From assembly GCA_946478755.1 (NCBI GenBank), contig CAMLDJ010000329.1, positions 1 through 5,859 of the forward strand: a DNA stretch of 5,859 nt, given 5' to 3'. The notes below the pieces were generated by a model. It worked only from the letters and a program-made list of their open reading frames with translations, made no database searches and was not told where the DNA came from. The translations under genes and the position numbers were made by a program. Every line of letters begins with the position of its first letter. The first letter of the stretch is position 1. Source of the stretch: an uncultured Pedobacter sp. (GTDB lineage: Bacteria > Bacteroidota > Bacteroidia > Sphingobacteriales > Sphingobacteriaceae). Positions 1-5,859 of this stretch are shown piece after piece.

Positions 1-1143
1 TTTATCGACAATGCAAAACAGGAATCTATTGATACCATACTACAGTACAGCCAGCTAAAGGACGAAGGAAAAGTAGGAAAGGTATATGTAACCGGATGTT
101 TATCTGAGCGGTATAAACCTGAACTTGAAGCCGAAATTACCAATGTAGATGCTTACTTCGGCACAAATGACCTGAATAATTTATTACACTCCCTGGGTGC
201 AAATTATAAGCATGAACTGATCGGTGAGCGACTGCTCACCACCCCTTCCCATTTTGCATATTTTAAAATTGCTGAAGGCTGTAACCGTCCCTGCTCTTTC
301 TGCGCCATTCCGTTAATGCGTGGTAAACACGTTTCCCGCGACATGCAGGAACTGGTAAATGAAGCCAAAATACTTGCCGCAGGTGGAACCAAAGAACTGA
401 TATTAATTGCACAGGACCTTACTTATTATGGTCTTGACATTTACGGGAAACGCAACCTCGATGAGTTGCTGCGTCGCTTATCCGATGTAAACGGGATTGA
501 GTGGATCAGGCTGCAGTACGCCTACCCATCCGGTTTCCCTATGGAAATTTTAGATGCAATGAACGAGCGGGAGAATATCTGCAAGTACCTCGACATGCCT
601 TTACAGCATATCACAGATAACATGTTGAAGTCAATGCGCCGGGGGATTACCAAGCAAAAAACCATTGATGTTGTTAACCAGATCAGGGATAAAGTTCCGG
701 GCATTGCCATGCGTACGACATTGATCTGCGGATATCCGGGCGAAACGCAGCAGGACTTTGAGGAAATGATGAACTGGGTAGAAGAAACCCGTTTCGACAG
801 ACTTGGCTGCTTTACCTATTCTCATGAAGAAAAGACACATGCACACAGTCTTGTGGATGATGTTCCAGATGAAATTAAACAAGAGCGTGTAGATGCGATC
901 ATGGAGCTTCAGCAGGGAATTTCGTTCGACATTAACCAGGATAAGGTTGGGCAAACCTACAAGGTCCTGGTAGACAGGAAAGAGGGCGACTTCTTTATTG
1001 GACGTACGGAATTTGATTCTCCGGAGGTGGACAATGAAGTTTTAATCGACGCCAACACAGGTTACGCTGCAAACGGCAGTTTTGTGCAGGTAAAGATTGA
1101 TCGCGCGGAAGACTTTGATCTATATGGACAGATTGTAAAATAA
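1..1143 (+). CDS. rimO: Ribosomal protein S12 methylthiotransferase RimO (5'-truncated by window edge)
   Basis: This is a radical-SAM enzyme that adds a methylthio group to the beta carbon of a conserved aspartate in ribosomal protein S12, in the cytoplasm. Frame 1 is open from base 1 to TAA at 1141-1143, giving 380 residues. Family members are about 430-445 long, so roughly 55-60 N-terminal residues, including the start and two MTTase-domain cysteines, lie outside. Visible in order: the end of the N-terminal MTTase domain with its third cluster cysteine (VTGCLSERY, Cys33 of the fragment); the radical-SAM CxxxCxxC motif (CNRPCSFC, residues 94-101), which binds the second 4Fe-4S cluster; DMPLQH (198-203); TTLICGYPGET near 239-249; and a C-terminal TRAM domain from about 318. 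GRTEFDSPEVDNEVLI (334-349) favours RimO over the tRNA enzyme MiaB. The ATG at 316 is internal and follows the cluster motif, so it is not the start. No defect is seen in the visible part. Confidence 0.96.
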   Translation, partial: FIDNAKQESIDTILQYSQLKDEGKVGKVYVTGCLSERYKPELEAEITNVDAYFGTNDLNNLLHSLGANYKHELIGERLLTTPSHFAYFKIAEGCNRPCSFCAIPLMRGKHVSRDMQELVNEAKILAAGGTKELILIAQDLTYYGLDIYGKRNLDELLRRLSDVNGIEWIRLQYAYPSGFPMEILDAMNERENICKYLDMPLQHITDNMLKSMRRGITKQKTIDVVNQIRDKVPGIAMRTTLICGYPGETQQDFEEMMNWVEETRFDRLGCFTYSHEEKTHAHSLVDDVPDEIKQERVDAIMELQQGISFDINQDKVGQTYKVLVDRKEGDFFIGRTEFDSPEVDNEVLIDANTGYAANGSFVQVKIDRAEDFDLYGQIVK

Positions 1144-1189
1144 AAGCGGCAAATTAAGAATTATAGTTTATTAACTTAAATTCGTGGCA

Positions 1190-2776
1190 ATGCAGGCTAG
1201 ATACATCTCTTATCAGGAAACAAATGCCTTCTCTGCCCTTGTACTGGATTACATCAGCGGGAAGGATCAACTAAAGTCTTTCTATAACTATTTGCCAGAT
1301 CTTAATGGCTTCGCTGAGGCCATTAAAAACCATAGTAACAAGCCGGATAGAAAAGTATTGACCGCTTCTTTAAAACGACAATATGCGGCTGTTAGAACCA
1401 CCCAGCTGGTTAACGAGCATATTGAATTACTGGCTGACAGCAAGACATTCACCATCACAACAGGCCACCAGTTAAATATTTTTACCGGACCGCTCTATTT
1501 TATTTATAAAATTGTTACTGCGATAAACCTTGCCAAAGAACTGAAAGAGGCATTTCCCGATTATAACTTTGTGCCTGTTTACTGGATGGCTACAGAAGAC
1601 CATGATTTTGAAGAGATCAATCATGTGAAAATTGAAGAGAAAATGCTCACCTGGAATAAACAGGCCACGGGAGCAACCGGACGATTGGATACCAGGGACA
1701 TCCTTGAAACCCTTTCGGCTTACAAAGGCTATCTGGGTATTGGTAAGAACGGGCTCATGTTGTCCAGATTGGTTGAAGCTGCCTATACCAATAATACGAG
1801 ATTAAGCGATGCGACACGGGAACTTGTTGACGCCTTGTTTAGCGAGTATGGCCTGGTATGTATTGATGCGGATGATCCTCTCCTTAAAAAACAATTTTCC
1901 AAAACCATCTATCAGGACATTACTGAGCAAAACAGCTTTAAATATATTACTGAAAGCAATACAAAACTGGAAGAATTAGGTCACAAACCCCAGGTAAATC
2001 CCAGGGAAATCAATTTCTTTTATATGACTGATCAGTTAAGGGAGCGCATTGTAGAAGAAGACGGCTTGTATAAGGTAATGAACACAACGATCTCTTTTGA
2101 TAAGGATGAGCTGCAACAGGAGATCAATCATTTTCCTGAAAGATTTAGTCCGAATGTGGTTATGCGCCCGGTATACCAGGAGGTTATTTTACCGAACCTG
2201 GCCTACATTGGCGGTGGTGCTGAAGTGACTTACTGGCTACAGCTCAAAGCCAATTTCGATTTTTATAAGGTTGATTATCCGGTCTTGCTGTTGCGCAATT
2301 CAGCAATGGTAATCGACAAGCGCAGTGAAGTCAGGATGCAGATGTTGGGCATCAGCCATAAAAGTCTTTTCGCGGATACAGAGGCGCTTAAAAACGAATG
2401 GGTGCGGGCACATGTGAATTTACAATTATCTTTAAATGACGAAGAACGTGCAATAAGTGCCGTCTTCGATCAGATTAAGCTGAATGCTTATAAAATCGAC
2501 AAAACCCTGTCGCAATCTGCCGATGCCGCGAAAACCAAAGCATTGAAACTGATCACCAGTTTAGAGAAAAAAATGCTGAGGGCCGAGAAGCGTAAACACA
2601 AGACTTCGCTGGCTCAGATTGAGCACCTAAAAGAAAAGCTTTTTCCTACGGGGGTATTGCAGGAAAGGGTATTAAATATTGCGCCAATGTTTGTATTGTA
2701 TGGCGATGATTTCATTGAATCATTGATCAACTCCTTCAAACCTTTGGATCACCAATTTACCATCTTATTTGCCTGA
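1190..2776 (+). CDS. bshC: Putative bacillithiol cysteine ligase BshC
   Basis: BshC is the last enzyme of bacillithiol synthesis, thought to join cysteine to glucosaminyl-malate in the cytoplasm. The product is a low-molecular-weight thiol used in redox balance and detoxification. The 528-residue length is normal. Family landmarks (numbered from ATG 1190): TGHQLNIFTGPLY (91-103), VPVYWMATEDHDFEEINHV (128-146), LAYIGGGAEVTYW (337-349), and a charged, helical, probably coiled-coil region near 414-483 before the C-terminal segment ending in TILFA. A GTG six bases upstream (1184) could also start the frame. I chose ATG 1190 because the protein then begins MQARYISY, which fits the family better; neither start has a Shine-Dalgarno sequence. 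It lies 46 bases after rimO and 5 bases before the dehydrogenase gene, with which it is probably cotranscribed. The other pathway genes, bshA and bshB, are not in the window. The cysteine-ligase role rests on the family and has been hard to show in vitro. Confidence 0.93.
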   Translation: MQARYISYQETNAFSALVLDYISGKDQLKSFYNYLPDLNGFAEAIKNHSNKPDRKVLTASLKRQYAAVRTTQLVNEHIELLADSKTFTITTGHQLNIFTGPLYFIYKIVTAINLAKELKEAFPDYNFVPVYWMATEDHDFEEINHVKIEEKMLTWNKQATGATGRLDTRDILETLSAYKGYLGIGKNGLMLSRLVEAAYTNNTRLSDATRELVDALFSEYGLVCIDADDPLLKKQFSKTIYQDITEQNSFKYITESNTKLEELGHKPQVNPREINFFYMTDQLRERIVEEDGLYKVMNTTISFDKDELQQEINHFPERFSPNVVMRPVYQEVILPNLAYIGGGAEVTYWLQLKANFDFYKVDYPVLLLRNSAMVIDKRSEVRMQMLGISHKSLFADTEALKNEWVRAHVNLQLSLNDEERAISAVFDQIKLNAYKIDKTLSQSADAAKTKALKLITSLEKKMLRAEKRKHKTSLAQIEHLKEKLFPTGVLQERVLNIAPMFVLYGDDFIESLINSFKPLDHQFTILFA

Positions 2777-2781
2777 TTATA

Positions 2782-3867
2782 ATGAAATTCTACACCTTCA
2801 CCGAAAGTCACCTGCGCCAGTTTACCGAGAATGTATTTTTAAAAATGGGCTGTCCCGAAACAGATGCGAAACTTGCCGCTGATGTACTATTGCGTTCCGA
2901 TTTGAGAGGTATAGATTCTCATGGTGTAGCGCGCTTAAGCGGGTATGTGAGGTTATGGGAAAAGAAACGCATCAATGCCCTTCCTGTTGTTAAAATAGTT
3001 CATGAAACTGCCACCACGGCTACGGTTGATGGTGATGGCGGCCTGGGCCTGGTGGTGGCTCCTTTTGCCATGAAGATTGCGATAGAAAAGGCGCAGACCT
3101 ATGGTAGTGGCTGGGTATCGGTAAGAAATTCAAACCATTTTGGCATTGCAGGATATCACGCCTTAATGGCAGTTGAACAGGAAATGATTGGTATCAGCAT
3201 GACCAACGCGAGTCCGCTGGTGGCGCCTACCTATGCCAGTGAAAGGTTACTGGGCACTAACCCGATGTGTTATGCTTTCCCAGCCGGAAAATATCCTCCG
3301 GTGGTCGTTGATATGGCAACCGCAGCTGCAGCAAACGGAAAATTGGAGATTGCACAGCGGTCAAATCAAGCAGTACCGGAAGGCTGGGTTCAGGATAAGG
3401 ATGGCAAAGCATCCGTAAATCCGCACCAGCTCAAGGAAGGCGGATCGCTATTGCCTTTAGGCAGTGATAAAGATCATGGCAGTCATAAAGGTTATGGCCT
3501 TAGTGCAACAGTAGATATTCTGTCAGCCGTGCTATCCGGCGCCAACTATGGTCCATGGGTACCTCCTTTTGTAGCTTTTCTTGAACCGCCGACAGATCCT
3601 GTGGGCGCAGGTATTGGCCACTTTTTTGGTGCCATGCGTGTAGATGGTTTCCGTCCGGCGGCGGATTTCAAAGATCACCTGGACAATTGGATTGAGCGTT
3701 TTAAAAGTGCTAGAACTATAGATCCGGATAAAGAGGTCATCATTCCCGGCGAGCCTGAATATGCGTTTGAAAATGAGCGCAAAAAAAACGGCATCCCTTT
3801 GATAGATGCCGTTGTCAATGATTTAAATGCGCTTGCCCTTAAACTGGGGATAGCTGGTTTATCTTAG
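2782..3867 (+). CDS. Ldh_2 (malate/L-lactate dehydrogenase) family NAD(P)-dependent oxidoreductase
   Basis: This 361-residue cytoplasmic oxidoreductase belongs to the Ldh_2 family (YlbC/AllD/YiaK/DpkA-like), which is unrelated to classical lactate and malate dehydrogenases. Landmarks: DLRGIDSHGVARL with the conserved Ser46-His47 (40-52), RNSNHFGIAGYHA with His119 (115-127), MTNASPLVAP then LGTNP (140-161), VVDMATAAAANGKLEIA (175-191), SHKGYGL (234-240), GIGHFFGAMRVDGFR (277-291) and IPGEPE with ERKKNGIPL (321-340). All the main blocks are present, so it looks intact and active. The family reduces or oxidises 2-oxo/2-hydroxy acids (malate, lactate, ureidoglycolate, diketogulonate, sulfolactate) and cyclic imino acids; the sequence alone does not fix the substrate. 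The ATG lies 5 bases after the bshC stop, so cotranscription or translational coupling is likely. Its 3' end overlaps lepB by 4 bases on the other strand and contains the minus-strand terminator at 3781-3813. Confidence 0.93.
   Translation: MKFYTFTESHLRQFTENVFLKMGCPETDAKLAADVLLRSDLRGIDSHGVARLSGYVRLWEKKRINALPVVKIVHETATTATVDGDGGLGLVVAPFAMKIAIEKAQTYGSGWVSVRNSNHFGIAGYHALMAVEQEMIGISMTNASPLVAPTYASERLLGTNPMCYAFPAGKYPPVVVDMATAAAANGKLEIAQRSNQAVPEGWVQDKDGKASVNPHQLKEGGSLLPLGSDKDHGSHKGYGLSATVDILSAVLSGANYGPWVPPFVAFLEPPTDPVGAGIGHFFGAMRVDGFRPAADFKDHLDNWIERFKSARTIDPDKEVIIPGEPEYAFENERKKNGIPLIDAVVNDLNALALKLGIAGLS
3781..3813 (-). terminator. Intrinsic (rho-independent) terminator of the dapB-lepB transcript
   Basis: Read on the minus strand, arm AACGGCATC (3813-3805) and arm GATGCCGTT (3795-3787) form a perfect 9-bp stem. 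The loop is 9 bases (3804-3796), and the run of T continues to 3781, making 8 T in all (3788-3781), two of which can also pair in the stem. It begins 50 bases after the lepB stop. On the plus strand the same hairpin is followed by TGTCAATG with no T run, so it should act only for the minus strand. It lies wholly within the coding sequence of the opposing dehydrogenase gene (codons about 334-344, including Lys-Lys-Asn-Gly-Ile). The structure is seen directly; its function is inferred. Confidence 0.82.
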
Positions 3868-5063
3868 TGGATACCTTTCAGCAATCTGTTCCATCTTATT
3901 TTGTGGAAGAATGAACCATTCGTGTTATAGCTCATCCAGATGAACAACGCTTTTCCAACAATATGATCTTCGGGCACAAATCCCCAGTAACGGGAGTCGG
4001 CAGACCGGTGCCTGTTGTCGCCCATCATCCAATAATAATCCATCTTAAAGGTATAGCTATTTGCCGGCTTACCATTGATCAGCCATCCGTTAGCAGACCT
4101 TTCCAGCTTATTCCCTTCATAAATGCGGATACTCCGCTCATATAATGGCATGGTCATACTGTCTAATTTAACGGTCCACCCTTTTTTAGGAATAATGATC
4201 GGCCCGAAATTGTCTACATTCCAGTCCCTGTTTTTGTCGTAAGGGAAAATATCGCCTTCCCGCTCGCTAGCCGGGGCTGTAAACTCTTTTACCGATTGCA
4301 CAAAATCCAGTTTTTTCACTTCACTCATCATCTCCGCCGTCCCGTTAAATGTATAGACGTTAGGGGTCATGGTACTTCTAATATCATCAGAGATATTAAA
4401 TCCCAGGTCTTCAAAAACAGCAGGGTTGATATCCGGTGTTTTAAATACCACTTCATAGCTGATTTGCCCGGTATTTTTTAATTTTTCGGGTTTCCCGTTA
4501 ACAGATACCAGCCCCTTACTCATACTGATGGTATCACCCGCTATACCGATACATCGTTTGATGTAATTCTCGCGCTTATCTACAGGTCTGCTTATAATGG
4601 TGTAGCGGCTATTGATGGCTTCCCAGCCTTCGGCCCTTACCATCTGGTAATAATCAACATCCTGCTGTTCCAGCGCTACCGTGTCGCCTTGCGGATAGTT
4701 AAAAACAACTACATCATTTCTTTTGATATCAGAGAATCCTGGCAACCTGTGAAATTTCCACTGTACACCATCCCAATAGGCTTTTGTACCAGTTATGGGC
4801 ATGGTATGGTGGGCAAAAGGAAACGCAATTGGGGTCATAGGTATCCTTGCCCCGTAATTGATCTTGCTCACAAATAAGAAGTCGCCAACCAGTAAAGATC
4901 TTTCCATAGAAGCAGTTGGAATGGTGTAAGCCTCGATAAAGAATACCCTTATAATTGTCGCCGCAACAACCGCAAATACAATGGCATCAACCCATTCCCT
5001 GGTCCTTGTTTTTTTCTTCTTAGGCTTATCGTCTTTACTTTTTTGCCAGAATTTCCAACTCAT
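3864..5063 (-). CDS. lepB: Signal peptidase I (Bacteroidota-type, long)
   Basis: This membrane serine protease cuts signal peptides from Sec- and Tat-exported proteins on the outer face of the inner membrane. The 399-residue product has a very basic cytoplasmic N-terminus (lysines and arginines at 13-22), one membrane segment near 25-43, then the nucleophile motif PTASM with Ser52. YIKRCIGIAGD (167-177) carries the general base Lys169. These correspond to E. coli Ser90 and Lys145. The last block is MMGDNRHRSADSRYWGFVPE (346-365). Between the Lys block and the GDNR block are about 170 residues, much more than in E. coli LepB (324 residues in total, with two membrane segments); this long insert is usual in Bacteroidota. 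The catalytic Ser/Lys dyad is complete. The ATG at 5061-5063 lies 3 bases after the dapB stop, so the two genes share a transcript. Its TAA overlaps the TAG of the convergent dehydrogenase gene. Confidence 0.96.
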   Translation of the reverse strand: MSWKFWQKSKDDKPKKKKTRTREWVDAIVFAVVAATIIRVFFIEAYTIPTASMERSLLVGDFLFVSKINYGARIPMTPIAFPFAHHTMPITGTKAYWDGVQWKFHRLPGFSDIKRNDVVVFNYPQGDTVALEQQDVDYYQMVRAEGWEAINSRYTIISRPVDKRENYIKRCIGIAGDTISMSKGLVSVNGKPEKLKNTGQISYEVVFKTPDINPAVFEDLGFNISDDIRSTMTPNVYTFNGTAEMMSEVKKLDFVQSVKEFTAPASEREGDIFPYDKNRDWNVDNFGPIIIPKKGWTVKLDSMTMPLYERSIRIYEGNKLERSANGWLINGKPANSYTFKMDYYWMMGDNRHRSADSRYWGFVPEDHIVGKALFIWMSYNTNGSFFHKIRWNRLLKGIH

Positions 5064-5066
5064 ATA

Positions 5067-5810
5067 TTATGCTTTAAAATTAAATATATCGGCTATGTTA
5101 TAAAAGCCTTGTTTATTTTGTAACCATTCGGCTGCCACTACTGCTCCGAGTGCAAAACCAGAACGGTTGTGAGCGGTATGCTTTAACTCTATCTCATCGA
5201 CTTCGGAGCTGTACAGAACGGTATGTGTTCCGGGTACGCTTTCGATGCGATGAGATTCAATCAGCAATTGATCTTTTTTAACCACCTCGTCAAACGGCGT
5301 ACCGACCAGTTCGTTTACCCATTCTTTTTTCCTGTCCATCTGCTCAATGATATCCTCAGCAAGGGTCATGGCTGTGCCACTTGGTGAGTCCATTTTCTGC
5401 GTATGATGAATTTCTTCGACCTGCACCTCGTAAGCGGGAAAGTCGTTCATCAATTTGGCCATCATCTTACTGATATGAAAAAACAGGTTAACGCCTATAC
5501 TGAAGTTTGATCCATAAAGAAGGGTATTGTTACGGCTCAGGCAATCGTTTTTCACCTGCTGCAATTCTCCATACCATCCGGTGGTACCAACTACTACAGG
5601 CAAGTTTGCATCAAAACAGGCATATATATTACTCAAAGCCGCATTCGGCGCACTAAAATCTATGGCCATATCGGCTTTAGATAAGTTAGCTGTTGTCAAA
5701 TCCTCGGTATTGTCAATATTAATTTTCAGGACAATTTCATGGCCTCTTTCCAAAGCAAAACGCTCAATGATCTGACCCATTTTACCGTAACCAAGTAACG
5801 CTATTTTCAT
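5067..5810 (-). CDS. dapB: 4-hydroxy-tetrahydrodipicolinate reductase DapB
   Basis: DapB performs the NAD(P)H-dependent reduction of 4-hydroxy-tetrahydrodipicolinate to tetrahydrodipicolinate in the cytoplasm, the second committed step towards diaminopimelate (peptidoglycan cross-links) and lysine. The 247-residue protein begins with a Rossmann nucleotide-binding loop, GYGKMG (7-12), followed by DFSAPNA (51-57), VVGTTGW (73-79) and GSNFSIGVNLFF (100-111). The signature EIHHTQKMDSPSGTAM (133-148) holds His135 and Lys139, matching catalytic His159 and Lys163 of E. coli, and the PSGT substrate loop. HRIESVPGTHTV (187-198) and KHTAHNRSGFALGA (210-223) complete the C-terminal domain. It is somewhat shorter than the 273-residue E. 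coli enzyme, mainly in the N-terminal domain. The ATG at 5808-5810 directly follows a TAA in an upstream frame, suggesting coupled translation, and lepB starts 3 bases after its stop. No Shine-Dalgarno sequence is visible. Confidence 0.97.
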   Translation of the reverse strand: MKIALLGYGKMGQIIERFALERGHEIVLKINIDNTEDLTTANLSKADMAIDFSAPNAALSNIYACFDANLPVVVGTTGWYGELQQVKNDCLSRNNTLLYGSNFSIGVNLFFHISKMMAKLMNDFPAYEVQVEEIHHTQKMDSPSGTAMTLAEDIIEQMDRKKEWVNELVGTPFDEVVKKDQLLIESHRIESVPGTHTVLYSSEVDEIELKHTAHNRSGFALGAVVAAEWLQNKQGFYNIADIFNFKA

Positions 5811-5859
5811 TTAGTTTATATTTTTATTCAATTGTAATGAAGCTTGCTGTGCAGGTTTC
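5811..5859 (-). CDS. Possible C-terminal end of an unidentified upstream ORF (partial)
   Basis: On the minus strand one frame is open from the window edge to a TAA at 5811-5813 that abuts the dapB ATG, giving the 15-residue tail KPAQQASLQLNKNIN. The other two frames contain stops. The direct stop-start contact and the 3-base gap between dapB and lepB fit a compact operon. In related genomes I recall parA, parB and a DUF5683-type gene just before dapB, so a DUF5683 protein is a reasonable guess, but the visible tail is too short to identify. The alternative is that these 49 bases are an untranslated A+T-rich leader of dapB. Confidence 0.4.
   Translation of the reverse strand, partial: KPAQQASLQLNKNIN

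Noticed and set aside
631..954. 107-residue open frame on the minus strand
   Set aside because: It lies wholly antisense to the conserved radical-SAM region of rimO, has no recognisable motif, and is best explained as a shadow of that gene.
1151..1182. TTAAG ... CTTAA inverted repeat in the rimO-bshC spacer
   Set aside because: The short A+T stem with a long loop and no T run is expected by chance in such A+T-rich sequence.
2630..2650. A/T-rich near-palindrome around AAAAGCTTTT in bshC
   Set aside because: It has no loop and almost no G+C in the stem, and it lies mid-gene in codons of the helical region. It is not credible as a terminator.
3233..3418. 61-residue plus-strand frame inside the dehydrogenase gene
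   Set aside because: It is an out-of-frame shadow of conserved Ldh_2 coding sequence with no start signal of its own.
3880..3905. TTCCA ... TGGAA inverted repeat just after the dehydrogenase stop
   Set aside because: It has only 5 bp with two G+C pairs and a 10-base loop, and no T run follows. It does not support a plus-strand terminator.
4465..4495. CCCG ... CGGG inverted repeat flanking an A+T-rich stretch inside lepB
   Set aside because: A 4-bp stem with a loop of about 16 bases is too weak, and the position is internal to coding sequence.
4296..4877. Short plus-strand frames opposite lepB
   Set aside because: They are antisense shadows of lepB, with no motifs and no supporting start context.
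5527..5775. 82-residue open frame on the plus strand
   Set aside because: It is antisense to the N-terminal domain of dapB, whose motifs are clear. The protein has no family features.

Overview
The window holds ordinary chromosomal housekeeping DNA, and I found no clear sign of a new biological system. It looks like a member of the Bacteroidota, most likely a Sphingobacteriaceae-type bacterium such as Pedobacter or Mucilaginibacter. The evidence is a bacillithiol gene (bshC), a 399-residue signal peptidase I with the large insertion typical of this phylum, start codons without Shine-Dalgarno sequences, A+T-rich spacers and moderate G+C genes. The genus is inferred from remembered gene style, not from a search.

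Layout: two gene blocks face each other. On the plus strand are the 3' part of rimO (1-1143, 5' end outside the window), bshC (1190-2776) and an Ldh_2-family malate/L-lactate-type dehydrogenase (2782-3867). The 46-base rimO-bshC spacer has no convincing signal. The bshC-dehydrogenase gap is 5 bases, so those two are probably one transcript. On the minus strand, reading leftward from the right edge, are the tail of an unidentified ORF (5811-5859), dapB (5067-5810) and lepB (3864-5063). They are separated by 0 and 3 bases, a tightly packed operon. No stretch over 50 bases lacks a gene, and there are no tRNA, rRNA, CRISPR or mobile elements.

The most notable feature is the convergent junction. 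The stop codons of the dehydrogenase and lepB overlap in a 4-base TTAG. The probable intrinsic terminator of the dapB-lepB operon (9-bp stem followed by 8 U in the minus-strand RNA) lies at 3781-3813, inside the 3' coding part of the dehydrogenase. No matching plus-strand terminator was seen.

Functions: RimO modifies ribosomal protein S12, BshC completes the thiol bacillithiol, DapB makes the precursor of lysine and peptidoglycan diaminopimelate, and LepB removes signal peptides from exported proteins. The substrate of the dehydrogenase is not determined by the sequence. Its coupling to bshC is suggestive because malate is a building block of bacillithiol, but that link is only a hypothesis.
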